A DNA stretch of 64,000 bases from contig OZ038528.1 of the NCBI GenBank assembly GCA_964036665.1, forward strand, positions 6,206,501-6,270,500, read 5' to 3'. The DNA is from Gordius sp. MW1 (Eukaryota > Nematomorpha > Gordioida > Gordea > Gordiidae). The notes beneath the pieces were generated by a model. That model was not told the DNA's origin. It made no database searches and saw nothing but the letters and a program-made list of their open reading frames with translations. This document shows, one piece after another, positions 44,536-56,795 of the stretch; within the stretch, counting starts at the first letter, position 1, and each line of letters begins with the position of its first letter. The position numbers and the translations under genes were made by a program.

Positions 44536-45642
44536 GTGATAATTGATGCTTCTACTATAAACGAAGTCGCAATTTTTATAGTTGGGGATCAATTTCAATC
44601 AAGAAATGTTTTACTGCATAGGAGAAACGATGCTTTGACACAAGTTGCTAACACTCACCGATGCTATAAGCCCATTCAATATCCAATTATATTTGTAATG
44701 GTGCTGACGGATTTCACTTTAATGTTAAGATAATAAATGCAGTCAATGGTGAAACGACAAACTTAATGTAGCGCTATGAATTATTTTTTATTTAGAATAA
44801 TGCTTCAACAAGAGCATGAAGAAAATTATATTTTAAAAAGCTGTAAATTATTTCATAAAGAAATCGTAGATATATATGCCAAAATTAAATTGGAACGTCT
44901 GAGCGCCTGCACTTCGTCCGTTTGAATCAGACCAAACTTCGCTCAGAAGAATACGTTCATTTGCCAGATGCAGTTCTTAATGACTCTAATACAATTAATA
45001 TTGAGGAATACACCGGGTCCGCGTCATATGCCTGAATACGCTCAAAATTCAATTGCGTATGTTCTTAACTACGGTCGTCCAGACCTATTCATTACATTTA
45101 CATGCAAGAGCTTTTATTTTATGGCTAAGGACCAGTCGATAGGCGTGACATCACAACATGTGTTTTCCGACAGAAATTTAAATCAAAGATTAATTTTATT
45201 GTCAAGCATGAGGTATTTAGCACTGTGCTTTGCTGGGGGTAATCTCTGGAATAGCAAAAGAGAGGTTTACCGCTTGCCCATATACTCATATGGCTATATA
45301 ACAAGATCACCTTCAACGAAATCGACTGATGAAATACCTGATCCCAAACTGTTAGGGATTTTTACAAAATTATTACAAAAATTTGATACGCGGCCCTTGG
45401 GAAAGACTTTATTTAAAATCGCTATGCATGATAGACGGTGCTCAAAGCGATATCCTCTGGGTTTGGTATGCAACATTACGGGCAGTGAGGGATTTCATTT
45501 GTACAAAAGATGTTCAGCAGAAGATAATGGTAACGTGGTAACCATTCGAATTCATAATGCAATTGTCGAGGTAAATAACTGCTGCGCAGCTTCATATTGT
45601 TCTTTGCTATTAAAATTGCACAAAACACACCCACCACATTAA
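44536..45642 (+). pseudogene. Helitron replicase N-terminal region, broken
   Basis: Two frames carry the homology: 44536-44733 (STINEVAIFIVGDQFQSRNV...) and 44968-45642 (PRHMPEYAQNSIAYVLNYGR, SKREVYRLPIYSYGYI, LGKTLFKIAMHDRRCSKRYP, SEGFHLYKRCSAEDNG). Between them the frame is lost for about 230 bp. After 45642 homology continues in another frame to 45840 with an in-frame TAG. It is inactive. Confidence 0.8.
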
Positions 45643-45899
45643 CGTTGAATATTGTAACTCGGTTAAATTTATCAAATAGATGTGTAAGTAAAATAGTGCG
45701 GTATGACATTCTTACCGTTCAACCAGATAGCACCGCGAATATAGCGAGCCTTCACACCGATGAAATTGCACAATATTAGGCTGGAAGATACATAAGCAGC
45801 AATGAAGCTATATGGCGTATTCTATCCTTTCCTATACATAACTTGTGGTTCACTTAGCTGCACATCTAGCAATCACAGACTAGATAGACTGCTCTTCAA

Positions 45900-46411
45900 C
45901 GCATTGTGTACCATTTTTTCCGCCATTTTGATGATAACATTTAATGTTAATTAACTGTGCATTTTTAAATAATTTACTGCGCACTTAAATAAACTATTAA
46001 GCTTATTTTACTGTGCAATTTTAGATTTTCTTACTGTGCACTTAAATAACATCCGATAAAAAATGAAAAAAAGAAAGTTCAATAAAACGTTTAAATTAGT
46101 TATAGTAATAATGCAAAAGATTTTGGACAATAAAAATGAAAGTAAGAAAAATAATATTAAAACATAAAAAATTTAAAAATAGGCTTATAAATGGCGCAAT
46201 ATTCTAGTAGAAAGTTGGTAAATTATCTAAATAACAATATTTGGTATTGAAAGCTACGACATTAAAAAACTGCACAATGAACATAGAAGTAAATCACTGT
46301 ATCAATTGCATGCGATTCTAAAAACGACTACATGATTACTAAATGCCGAAGGCCTTTCATTAACTCATGTCATTACTCAACTAGTTAGAGTCGTTGATAT
46401 CAAACGTTTTA
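45900..46411. other. Mos upstream region
   Basis: From about 46075 the sequence aligns with the region upstream of the Mos pseudogene (8205-8280 and 11322-11610), so the duplication includes at least 330 bp of flank. Conserved blocks are gttatag..a.attgcaaaagatttt and ttctagtagaaa.ttggtaaattatctaaataaca. No TATA box is certain. Confidence 0.5.
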
Positions 46412-47934
46412 ATGTCTCATAAATCTAAATTATTAATTATACAAAATATAGTTACAAGTACCCCTAACAGGAGACCTTTATATAATCATTTGCCCAAATA
46501 CTTGTCGCCCGATAAACTTAATTTTCTTAGCCCTATAAAATCCTTCTCTAATTCACCACTTTATTCGGACGGTTTAAAGAAAAATTCTCCCACATCCTAC
46601 AATAACAAACTCGTCGATTCACATCGAAGTATAAATCATTTAGGTTTATTGGCAATTAAATCAACGTCACCGCAATATGCCAATTTCAATTTAAGTTTAT
46701 CATCAAGCGATAACTCTAAAACACAAAGTTCAATATTTTCACTAATTCCTAGCCCTTATAAAGGTCAACAGAGTCCTAAAGCGAATCTCACCTTACCCCT
46801 AATAACTATTAATGATAAATCAGCGAAGAATCCAATCGATAATACTCGTAGTTATTTTTTAGGCCGTGGAATTTCGAGTACAGTTGTAGCTAAGGTAAAG
46901 AACTCCAAAATATATGCCTTGAAAAGGTTGAAATTAGAAAGTAACGCGGTTTCTAGCTGTAATTCTTACAACAACGAAATGAACGCGTTTCAACTAAAGC
47001 ATCCTAATATAATCAGAACTTTCGCGATTAAAATTTGTAAAATGGGTGAACTTTCATCCAAAATGTCAATTTACATGGAATATGCTGGGAGTGAAACGCT
47101 ACACAATTTAATAGGTAATCATGGGTGCAAAAAAGACGTCAGTGGCTCGTTAACTTTTTTGTACGAGTCTACTTTGCAACTTGCATCCGCCCTGGATTAT
47201 TGTCATAAAAATGGTATTATTCATATGGATGTAAAGCCTAAAAATATTCTCAAAAGTCCCGGTGGGACTCTAAAATTAGGTAATTATATCTGTCTTATTA
47301 AATTTCCCTATCCTGACGAATATTAGCACTCTGCATTGGGGTCGGGTAGCAAAAATGTAATATTTATTAAAGATCTACTGAGTCAGAAACTTTAATAAAA
47401 TGTTGTTCTAAAAATTTCTTATAATTAAGATATTAAAAATACTACCAATTTTATATTGATTTTGTTTACATTTCAGATTTTGTTAGAGGTAATTTATTTT
47501 TGCAATAAAAATTCTTAAGAGCCCTAAGTTTTAAATTTCATTTTTTAGGTGATTTTGGTTGCTCCATTATTACTAGCGGCACCAATGTTTTATCCAAAAA
47601 AATCCACCCAAATATTACGAACAATTGTGGTACTTGGCAATACATGTGTCCAGAGTTGATTAAAGGAGAAATACCAACGCACAAGGCAGATATTTATTCT
47701 TTGGGTATAACCATGTGGCACATGTTATACAAAGAAATACCATACAAAAATCGGGAAAAAGATTTCGTTTTGTACAACGTTGTTAAAAACGAACTAAGAC
47801 CTCGATGTGCAAAATTAACTTCGAAAGTCAATGCATTTAAATCCCTAATGACATCATGTTGGCATCAAATTCCAACCGAAAGACCCGACGCATCCATGCT
47901 GATAACACTCTTTCGGGACTTATTAAAATTATAA
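46412..47934 (+). CDS. mos: Mos serine/threonine kinase (two exons, 417 codons)
   Basis: Exons 46412-47279 and 47549-47934 join in phase 1 across a 269 bp intron (GT...TTTTTTAG). The 150-residue N-terminus is Ser/Pro-rich (NRRPLYNHLPKYLSPDKLNF). The kinase domain has the Gly loop GRGISSTVV, ALKRLKL (Lys), HPNIIRTFAIKI, the catalytic loop HMDVKPKNIL, the DFGCS motif restored across the intron, CGTWQYMCPELIKGE, KADIYSLGITMWHM and RPDAS near the end. DFGCS, the CG.....PEL.KG stretch and KADIYS are Mos hallmarks; in animals Mos activates MAPK through MEK during oocyte meiosis. Vertebrate Mos is intronless, so the intron is a difference. No lesion is visible. The first ATG in the frame is taken as the start. 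Confidence 0.9.
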
Positions 47935-47998
47935 TCATGACCCAACATATATTATGTGCGCTACTAAATTATTAAATGTTTGACAATCGAAATGTAAC

Positions 47999-48004
47999 AA
48001 TAAA
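47999..48004 (+). terminator. poly(A) signal of mos
   Basis: AATAAA lies 65 bp after the mos stop codon, which implies a short 3' UTR. Confidence 0.55.
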
Positions 48005-49640
48005 TTTGGCCTTTAAATAGGTTAATTGATTTGCTTAATTTATTGATTAGATTTGTTAAGTTGCTTAAAGTAAATTTTACAGACTATCTTGATTATGTCC
48101 ACAAACAGTCTTTTTGCCTTTGACCAACCATAATTATCTAACTATCCTCCACATCTTATTTGTAAAATTTACAATACAAGATTCTATAATAATTTAAAAG
48201 AATTCATTAGCCATCGCAGAATTTTTTGGTAGACCTACAAAAATCGTAAAATTAGTTATTCACCTAAAGTTAGCATAATACGTCAAAAATTTAGGCCCTT
48301 CAATAAAAGTTGAATTATATAGTTGATATATAAAATTAATTTAATTTTGCATGATACCAATGAGCCCTTTATAACACAATTCCTTAAATTTGAAAATTTT
48401 ATAGGTCTAAAGGGATCGATTAAATGATTTACAGAGAAAGTATAATTAAAATCTCTTTAATAAATTAACAAGTTTTTAATATTATGTATTGGGAATGATG
48501 AATTTGCCATATTAGTAATGATTAGAGGCCTTCATAACCGACCCTTACTGTAGGGTGGATTAAAACTCTATTCTTAAAATATGATATGAGAAAGGGGAAA
48601 AAATATAATTAAAGATATCTAGCTTGCTGGATGAAGAAGACCTGAGGTGTTGAATGGCTCGCGTGAGCACCGCTCACTAAATGCTTTGCCCGAGCATGCA
48701 ATTTCAATAAGCGCGCTTAGCACAAGTTCTTAATCTATTTATGATATATTATATGAGCAGATTTCTAAAGTTGATAACTCATAGCAATTGCTTCTAAATC
48801 TGCTATTTGCTCGGGCAATCGCTTCGACTCCGCCTCTTGCTCATTTTTATATGCTACTTTACTGCCTCGTGCACCGTGTAGCACGCACAGATTGTGGCTC
48901 GCGTCTGGAATTAAAGCAAAGGACCAATTTAACAACTCTAATAAAGACTCTCAAAAGTTTAATCGATATATTTTACAAGATTGATTATTTAAACAAAATT
49001 TTTACCGATTAATTTGCAAGTTATTGACGTTTGAAAAACGCTAAAATCGCGTTTTTGGCAACTTTGACAGCGAATATTTAAAAAACTTGACGTATGGGGG
49101 GAAAACTAAAAACATATTTGTGTTCACAGTGAAAAACTCTACCAGAATCTTCAAACAGTTCGCAGGTTGATTTCACAAGTCTATTCTTTGTTGACCAGTA
49201 ATATTAAAATTAGTCTTTTAATAGTAATTCATTACGCCTTTTACTCGATGTTACAAACGAATTTATAATATCATCCGGGGGAATAACATTTATCAAGTCA
49301 TGTTCTAAGCTCAATAAAGCTAAGGAAGATAACCTATCTTGTCCAATTGTGGAACGAAGACAGTTTTAATCCATTTTATTAATGAGAACGATCCTCGTAT
49401 GAACACGAAGTTATTGGGATTGTTAAAATTTAATCGAAATAATAAAATTTGGAAACACTATTGAGGGAAAAACTTTAATAAGTGAAAAAATATCATTGCA
49501 TTTTGTTCTATTCGAAGTAAAGAATTATAATATATTACCATTTTTTGCCATTATGGGCATCTTGCAGTTTTAATTCATAATGGTTAATTACTTCTGATTA
49601 AAGAGATTTGTCGCAAAAAGGGGATGAAGGGTTTAAACCT
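48005..49640. other. no gene recognised
   Basis: About 1.6 kb, AT-rich except for a GC-richer patch near 48650-48900 (cgcgtgagcaccgctcac). A 74-codon frame at 48788-49012 shows no motif. Confidence 0.5.
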
Positions 49641-49644
49641 TCCA

Positions 49645-49800
49645 AGGGCGTAGCCAAGGGGGGGGGGCAGGTAGGGGGGGGCTGCCCCCTTCTAAATCCA
49701 AAAATTTGTTGAAATTTATTAAAATTATGGCTGAAAGTTGGAAAAAAATGATTTTGCCCCTCCCTAAATCAATATTGCCTCCCTCTACATGAAACCTTCT
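49645..49800 (+). mobile_element. G-run hAT MITE copy
   Basis: Begins agggcgtagccaaggggggggg and contains ctaaatccaaaaatttgttg and ttgcccctccctaaatc as in the copies at 42884 and 44331. The right terminal repeat is lost. Confidence 0.7.
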
Positions 49801-50139
49801 AAGGACCTATATAAATTACGATTAATTTCCGAAAATCTTATGTTTAATTCTGCTATTATTCTATCGATGATAGGATAATATAAATCAATTTTGAAATCAA
49901 TTAATGAATTGGTAGATTCAAAAGAGTAAAAAGTGTCATACATTTTGGTTTTTTAATTGGTTTAGAAGGTACTAAATCAAAAATTGAAGCTAAATTTTTT
50001 GCCTTATTATAAAGAATTTGATAGTGATTTCAAATATCATTAAAAGTAAGCTATTAACCGTTGAAATTGCATTTATTAAACAAATATTTGGGCTTATTTT
50101 CAAAAACAAATAATTATAATCGTCATATTTTGCTTAATT

Positions 50140-50300
50140 AAGATAAAATAAAAAAATGGCTTACGGGGCCCAGGGGCCTAAGATTTTTTCCATGGGGGGG
50201 GGGGCCATGGGGCTTGGTTTTGCTCTTGGGGGAGGGGGGCCGGACCCCCTGGGCCCCCCTAGCTACTCTCCTGCGGGGCTAGTCGTAGCCCGGGGTTACT
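50140..50300 (+). repeat. GC-rich patch with long G and C runs
   Basis: gggggaggggggccggaccccctgggccccccta is flanked by atggcttacggggcccagggg. It can fold on itself (ggggcccaggggg and ccccctgggcccc). It stands out from the AT-rich surroundings and is probably a piece of a repeat. Confidence 0.55.
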
Positions 50301-50304
50301 ACTA

Positions 50305-50415
50305 GCTTTCTAATTATTTTTTAAATTAATAATAATATTAAATCAAAATTTAAACCATATGTGTATTTTTCCATAAGGCATAAGTAAAAAATTTTTGTTT
50401 AGAAAAAATAAAATT
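50305..50415 (+). repeat. dispersed AT-rich repeat (copy of 273-400)
   Basis: Matches 273-400 in the same orientation: tttctaattattttttaaat, aatttaaaccatatgt and ccataaggcataagtaaa. Confidence 0.7.
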
Positions 50416-51375
50416 TAAAATTTTTATTGAGAGAAAACGATTTTTCGGGGCATTAGTAGCCTTTACAAATTTTTTTATTTTGCACATAAAATTTTTTTGG
50501 CTGAATATTTTGGATTGATTTAATTTTTATCTTATAAAGGGAGATTTTTTATATAAAAACCGTCTAATGATTAAATTTTTATATGCAATATAACATCTTA
50601 AATTATTATTTGTTTATGAAAATAGGGTTCGGGGCTAGTGGGAAAGGGGCTATTGCTAGCCATTTTTATCGTTTCTTACAAATAACAAGATTTAAAAAAC
50701 AAAAAATTTTGTTAAATAATCTAAATTAGTGTTATTTGGAATAGAAATTGACTATCATTATACATTACAAAACGACTAAAAGTTATTTTCCATTGCTAAA
50801 TCCGTCTTTTAAGTGTTCCTAAGCAGATTGTCATCTTGACCCTTTTTTATAAAAAAATAATCATATTACATTTGCATTTTCTACATTTTTTATAATGAAA
50901 CAATATTTTTATTGATATGAGTTAGCATACACTAATAAGAAGTGAAAACGGCAGAGTTAATCTAACGCTATGACTAGCCTCGGGCATTTTTGAAATTTTG
51001 GATTTTTGTTTTTTTAAGCTTAATTTGTGAGAAAACTATTACTTATTTCCCTCCAAATTTTTCCTATGGTAAAAATGGACCTTAAAAATATATTCCAACA
51101 AAAAAATTCGAAAAATTGTTTTTAGTTTTTTAAAACGTGATTTAATTTTTTATGGCTAAAGTAGCCACGGTGTAGCGTATGAGACGACGTAGCGTTTGAG
51201 ATCGCGTAATCGTCAATCACGCCTCCACATTCGTTTAAAACACGAAAAAAGTACCTTTTTTCGCAATCACGTGATTTTTTGAGTAACATGATTGGTTCAA
51301 ATTTCGGAAAAACATACATTTCATTTCACGTAATGACATGCATTTAAGATCACGTAATTTGCAAACTTTTTCACC
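50416..51375. other. no gene recognised
   Basis: AT-rich. A 65-codon minus frame at 51122-51319 has no recognisable motif. Short tgtagcg/acgtagcg repeats near 51170-51200. Confidence 0.5.
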
Positions 51376-51379
51376 AATA

Positions 51380-51905
51380 TAATCTTGTATTTTGTAATAA
51401 GTAAGTTCCTAAGATTATAAATATAAACTAATGCAAAAGTTTGTTATTTACCTTTTTAGATGTATGCTTCTATAATTGTTGAAATTGTAGTAAACTTTGT
51501 ATTTTATAATAAGTAAGTTCCTAAGATTATAAATATAAGTTAATGCAAAAGATTGTTATTTACCTTTTTAGATGTATGCTTCTATATTTGTTAAAATTGT
51601 ATTAAACTTTTGATTTTGTAATAAGTAAGTTCCTAAGATTATAAATATAAGCTAATACAATTATTTACCTTTTTAGATGTATGCTTCTATAATTGCTGAA
51701 ATTGTAGTGTACTTTGTATTTTGTAATAATTAAGTTCCTAAGATTATAAATATAAGCTAATGCAAAAGTTTGTTTTTACCTTTTTAGATGTATGCCTTTA
51801 TAGGTGTTGAAATTGTAGCATTTTGTAATAAGTAAGTTCCTAAGATTATAAATATAAGCTAATGCAAAAGTTTGTTATTTACCTTTTTAGATGTATGCCT
51901 TATAA
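51380..51905 (+). repeat. tandem array, five units of about 100-118 bp
   Basis: Each unit has ttgtaataagtaagttcctaag, attataaatataa.ctaatgcaaaag, tatttacctttttagatgta and tgcttctataattgttgaaa. Units start near 51394, 51510, 51625, 51722 and 51823. Confidence 0.88.
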
Positions 51906-52215
51906 GTCCCTAATATTATAAATATTAAACTACATAATTTATACTTTGATTAATTTGGCATTTATTTAATAGAATGGAAGAATATGGTTTTACTGAGATT
52001 ATGGAATATGAAAATTGGGACTATTCTATATATTTGATAGTTGTTTATAAAATATTTTTAATAGTTACAATACAATTGTTTTATATATACTGTTTTTACT
52101 TTATATTTACTTTAAATAAAATATATTATTTTTATTTCAATGTCTAATTGATATTTGACAAAACATGGGTTTAATATGCCTTTATCCAATAGTGATATGT
52201 AATGGCTAAAAATAC

Positions 52216-52328
52216 TGTAGCGACGGTTCATATTATTAACATTTCCCTGTTGTTATAATAAATTCATTTTGAATCATTTTTATTTTGGGTTACAAATAAA
52301 GCTAAAGTAGAGAACATATTTCTCTACA
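52216..52328 (+). repeat. 5' LTR of copy B (113 bp, internally deleted)
   Basis: TGTAGCGAC is followed directly by ggttcatattattaac; the 63 bp present in between in copy A are gone. It ends CTCTACA. Confidence 0.8.
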
Positions 52329-52506
52329 AATGGTGACCCCGTGTTTTCGGGGGAGCTGATTTTTTTTTTCTCCCTCCCCCTTAAAAATTCATATTCTCCT
52401 AAATTAAAAATTCATATTTTCCTAAATTAAAAATTCATATTCTCCTAAATTAAAAATTCATATTCTCCTAAATGATAAATTCATATTCTCCTAAATAAAA
52501 TACCAC

Positions 52507-53336
52507 ATGGATACACAATCGTCTGACAATTCAACTCTCTACAATGAGACAGCATCCAACACTCCCACACGGCAAACACATCACCAGTATACATCAAGCT
52601 ACCTACATTTCACCTCAGAAACATCCAAATCTGGATAGCTCAGGTCGACGCAATATTTTCCACTAGGAAAATCACATCACAAAGAGTCAAGTATGCTTAC
52701 CTTTTAGAATCTCTCCCGGTTGAGATAGCCGAAGAAGTGGCCGACCTTATACTTAACATCCCAGATGAAAACCCTTATGAGGTGTTAAAGCAAGCCTTAA
52801 TCAAAAGAATGGGTGAGATTGAAGCAAAAAGAATAGACAAGCTGTTCAAGGACATATATTTGGGAGACAAAACACCGTCCCAATTGCTTAAGCATTTGAA
52901 GAGCCTTGTCGGGGAACATCAAATGAGTGATAAAATTCTAAAAACCCTTTGGACACAAAAACTTCCAAGGGAGGTAACAGGTATCTTAACATGCGTAGGA
53001 GAAGAAAAGTCTCTGGCACAGTTGGCTGAGGTGGCAGACAAAATCTAAGAGACATTTACGGCCAACAGCGTAGCTTCCATAGCAAGCCCTCAAATGAGCC
53101 AAACAAACGAAGTCCAGGAACTGGTAAAAATGGTCGCACAGTTGGAATTGAAAGTAAACCAGCTGGTCAATCAGCCACCACAAAGTAGAAAGGTTTGGAG
53201 ATCCTCAAGCAGATCACGGTCAACATCAAGACACCGTCGGGAAGAAATTTGTTGGTATCACCACAAGTTCAAGGGTAACGCTCAAAAATGCACACAACCA
53301 TGTGCATATATCTCAAACTCCCAGTCAAAAAACTAA
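52507..53336 (+). pseudogene. gag: CsRn1 gag, copy B
   Basis: ATG at 52507 (MDTQSSDNST) is followed by a frameshift near 52570. The main frame resumes (ADLILNIPDENPYEVLKQAL, GDKTPSQLLKHLKSL), with a TAA at 53046 in ADKI.ETF (a tyrosine in copy A). The C-terminus has the CHCC finger [18 protein letters not shown] and ends at 53336. The pol frame overlaps its end by about 50 bp in the -1 frame. Confidence 0.85.
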
Positions 53337-56300
53337 CTGACCTTTCCATTCAGGCGACTTCCGGAAACGGTCATAAACCAAGTCGCCTATTCTACATCAT
53401 TGATCGTACGTCAGGACATAAGTTTTTGATTGACACAGGAGCTGACGTGTCCATCATTCCAAGACCCGTCAATTCACCTAAGGTACCAAACGGTCCAGTA
53501 TTGCAGGCGGCCAATAATAGCAATATCTCTACCTATGGACAAAAGATGTTGTCCATCAATCTAGGTCTGAGACGCCCAATACAGTGGTTATTTCTGATCG
53601 CCGAGGTACACACCCCTATCATTGGAGCCGACCTCTTGCACCAATACAACATCATCGTAGATGTCAAAAACCAGCGATTAATTGATGGTCTGACTCACGT
53701 AACTTTAAAAGGAATTTCCACCCATCATCAAACGTTAGGAATCCGCATAGCTCTCTCGAGTCAGGACTCTAAGTTGGAATCTGTGATCAACAACTTTCCA
53801 TCACTCCTAACTCCTTTAAATTTCACCCAACAAATTTCAACCAACGACATCTTTCACCACATAGCAACAAAAGGGCCGGCACAATACGCACGTCCAAGGC
53901 GACTTACTGCTGAAAAACTTAATGTTGCTAAGAAAGAATTTGAATATATGTTGGAACTGGGGATCATAAGGAAATCTAAAAGCAACTGGGCGGCACCAAT
54001 ACATTTGGCTGCTAAAAAATCAGGTGACTGGCGTCCGTGTGGAGATTATAGAGCCTTGAACAAAGTCACCGTACCAGACAGGTACCCAATTCCTCACATT
54101 CACGACTTCACAGCTAACCTTCACGGAAAAGCAATTTTTTCTAAGCTGGATTTAGTTAGAGCCTACCATCACATTCCGGTAGCGCCGGACGACATCTGTA
54201 AAACAGCCGTGACGACACCATTCGGTCTTTACGAATTCACGAGGATGCCGTTTGGTCTAAAAAATGCAGCTCAAACGTTCCAAAGATTCATAGGCGAAGT
54301 TTTACGAGGACTGAATTACGCCTACGCGTACATAGACGATGTACTTATAGCAAGCGGCTCAGAAGAGGAACACAAGGTACATCTAAAGACCGTCTTGCAA
54401 CGACTCTAAAAGTACGACCTCAGGATCAACCCTGCAAAATATCAATTTGGAGTGCGAGAATTAGAGTTCCTGGGTCACAAAGTTTCGGCCGCAGGTATTA
54501 TTCCGTTACCAGAGAAGATTGAGGCTATTAAAAACTTTGCAACGCCAGTTTCATGTAAACAACTCCGAAGATTCTTAGGCATGATCAACTTCTATCGAAG
54601 ATTTCTGCCCAATATTGCTAAAACCCTAAATCCGTTGACAGACATACTAAAGAATCCGCAAAAATCTATAGCGTTCAACAAACTGCAGGAAGAGGCCTTC
54701 GACACAGCAAAATCCGCTCTAATCAATTTTACCAAACTAAATTTTTTGAATACCAGTCCAGAAACCCAAATTACACTAACAACAGACGCCTCTAATTCAG
54801 CAGTCGGTGCGGTATTACAACAAACAATGGCCGGAGAGACTACACCAATAGCGTTTTTCTCTACTAAACTTCAGCCAACACAATCACGATACAGTACATT
54901 TGGTCGTGAGCTTCTCGCCATTTACCTAGCAATCAAGCATTTTCGACACATCCTGGAAGGCCGAATATTTACCGTGTACACCGACCACAAACCACTCACA
55001 TACGCCTTTGACGCTAAGCCTGATAAGTACTCTCCGAGAGAGATACGACAGCTCGACCTAATCTCACAATATACCACTGATATTCGCTTCATTAAAGGCG
55101 AAGGAAACACAGTAGCAGATGCTCTATCTCGGATAGGAGTAGACGCGGTAAATCTTCCAAAAATGCCAAAGTTAGACTACATTAGCAAGCACCAAAACAA
55201 CGACAAGTCTTTGGAAGGTTTAGAAGATACTACTTCACTAAAACTACAAGTATTACCCATCCCAGGGTCAGATAACAAAATCCTTTGCGATTTGTCGACT
55301 ACTAAACCTCGACCGGTCATACCTGACGCACTGAGGAGAACAGTTTTTGACCATTTTCACTCGTTATCACACCCAGGAGTTCGATCCACCCTAAAGCTCA
55401 TCACTAGTCGCGTAGTCTGGCCATCTATCAACAAGGACGTCACTAACTGGGCAAGAACATGCATAAGATGTCAACGTTGTAAAGTACACCGACACACCAT
55501 TACGAAACCAGGTACTTTTAAACAACCCGATGCCAGATTCGCTCATGTCCACTTGGATGTAGTAGGACCACTAACACCCTCCAACGGGTTCACTCACATG
55601 CTAACGGCAGTTGACCGTTTCTCAAGATGGCCCATGGCCATACCACTTAAAGAAACATCCGCCGAAGTTATCGCGGACAAATTTATCAAGAACTGGGTGG
55701 CAAATTATGGGGTTCCGAGTACAGTTACCACAGATAGGGGATCCCAGTTTCAGTCACAGCTTTTTAGAGAGTTCGCGAATATTTAAGGATGCGACACATT
55801 AAAACTACAGCTTACCACCCGTCCGCGAACGGGGTAGTCGAACGTTTCCACCGGCAGTTAAAGGCTTCGTTAAAAGCCTCAGGAAACACAAAATGGAGTG
55901 AAGTTCTGCCCTTTGTCCTATTAGGTATTCGCACAACCATCAAGGAAGACATTGGTCGCACACCGGCGGAAGTGCTATACGGGACTAACTTAAGTATCCC
56001 AGGAGATTATTTCTCACAAGAAACAACGCAACAATCAGCAGAACAAGTACATCAATTCGTCGAGAAGTTGAGAGAAGCGATGATGGCGTCGCCGTACCCC
56101 GTGCCACACCACCATGGCGAAACAAAAGAACAGGTAAATCGGTACCTGTGGGAAACACCGCAAGTGTTTGTCAGAAATGATACAGTACGCAAACCACTCA
56201 CCCCACCCTACGATGGGCCCTTCAAAGTCTTACTTCGTAGACCAAAGTACTTTATAATCGAGTAAAATGGAAAAAAGGACTCCCTATCAATCGACCGATT

Positions 56301-56460
56301 GAAGCCCGCTTATGTAGAAAGCAAGAAACCGGTACATAATCAAGAAACCTCCCTCAAGAAACCTATTTTACAAGAACCAGAGCAGGAACAACAACCAGTC
56401 AAAACCACTCGCAGTGGCAGACATGTCCATTGGCCCAAAAGACTTTGCCAATACAAGTGA
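53288..56460 (+). pseudogene. pol: CsRn1 pol, copy B (protease, RT, RNase H, integrase)
   Basis: Protease [15 protein letters not shown] (53425-53470). [36 protein letters not shown] at 54329. RNase [32 protein letters not shown]. Integrase: zinc finger HFHSLSHPGVRSTL...CIRCQRCK, then HLDVVGPL, VTTDRGSQFQS and HPSANGVVERFHR with the DDE residues. C-terminal tail to 56460 (RSGRHVHWPKRL). Lesions: TAA at 54407, a frameshift with stop near 55785, TAA at 56263. Each domain is otherwise complete. Confidence 0.9.
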
Positions 56461-56579
56461 TACACAGGCGAGATGGTGTCCACCTAATCGATCGTTTAGT
56501 GTTACTCCAAACAATCTAGGGGGAGAATATCTGTAGCGACATAAACATTGAAAATGTAGCAAGTCGACGTTTGAACGAA

Positions 56580-56736
56580 ATTTGGTATGATAAATTTAAG
56601 ATGTGAATAGCGATAGCGATTTGTTTTTTTTTTGGGTCCGGAAGAATTGTTATGGGATGGATGATTGAATTATCAAAAGTGAAAAGTAGTGTATGTCAGT
56701 TCGTTACTTCATCTCGTCAATGTCTAAAACGCCACA
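56580..56736 (-). repeat. truncated 3' LTR of copy C
   Basis: Starts TGTGGCGTTTTAGACATTG at 56736 and matches the 5' LTR down to ccaaatttcgttca, then breaks into the LTR of copy B. The last 130 bp or so are missing. Confidence 0.8.
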
Positions 56737-56795
56737 ATACACCCCTTCCAGACATTTTTAAGGTTTTAAATATGTCGATAAGAATTGGCTAAAAA

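Larger units (their letters stand above)
42655..45895 (+). mobile_element. Helitron relic, interrupted three times
   Basis: Conserved Helitron N-terminal motifs occur in order: KFAGEMKGMCCASEKVIL (43050-43110), INEVAIFIVGDQFQSRN with HRRNDALTQV and THRCYKPIQYPIIF (44560-44690), PRHMPEYAQNSIAYVLNYGR with PDLFITFTC (45010-45105), RRCSKRYPLGLVCN (45430-45470), and GRYISSNEAIWRILSFPIH (45780-45840). These belong to the Helitron-like N-terminal region just before and around the Rep domain. Frameshifts and stops are common. It is interrupted by two MITEs and a solo LTR. The Rep HUH motif and the helicase are not recognisable. Confidence 0.85.
52216..56580 (+). mobile_element. Ty3/Gypsy CsRn1-type retrotransposon, copy B
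   Basis: 5' LTR 52216-52328, primer site TGGTGACCCCGTG (52331), the 21-bp repeat leader (52380-52500), gag, pol with all domains, a polypurine tract ctagggggagaa and the first 48 bp of a 3' LTR (56532-56579). It is the fullest of the three CsRn1-type copies here, but it has several stops and frameshifts. The 3' LTR breaks off into copy C. Confidence 0.9.

Noticed and set aside
31533-54409. Several in-frame TAA/TAG codons stand where related proteins have glutamine (PABP 31533, Mag RT 37189 and 37381, copy B RT 54407), which could suggest a reassigned genetic code.
   Set aside because: The intact Mos gene and the long open frames use CAA/CAG for Gln and end with TAA. The affected genes carry other clear lesions. 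Single C to T changes explain these stops.
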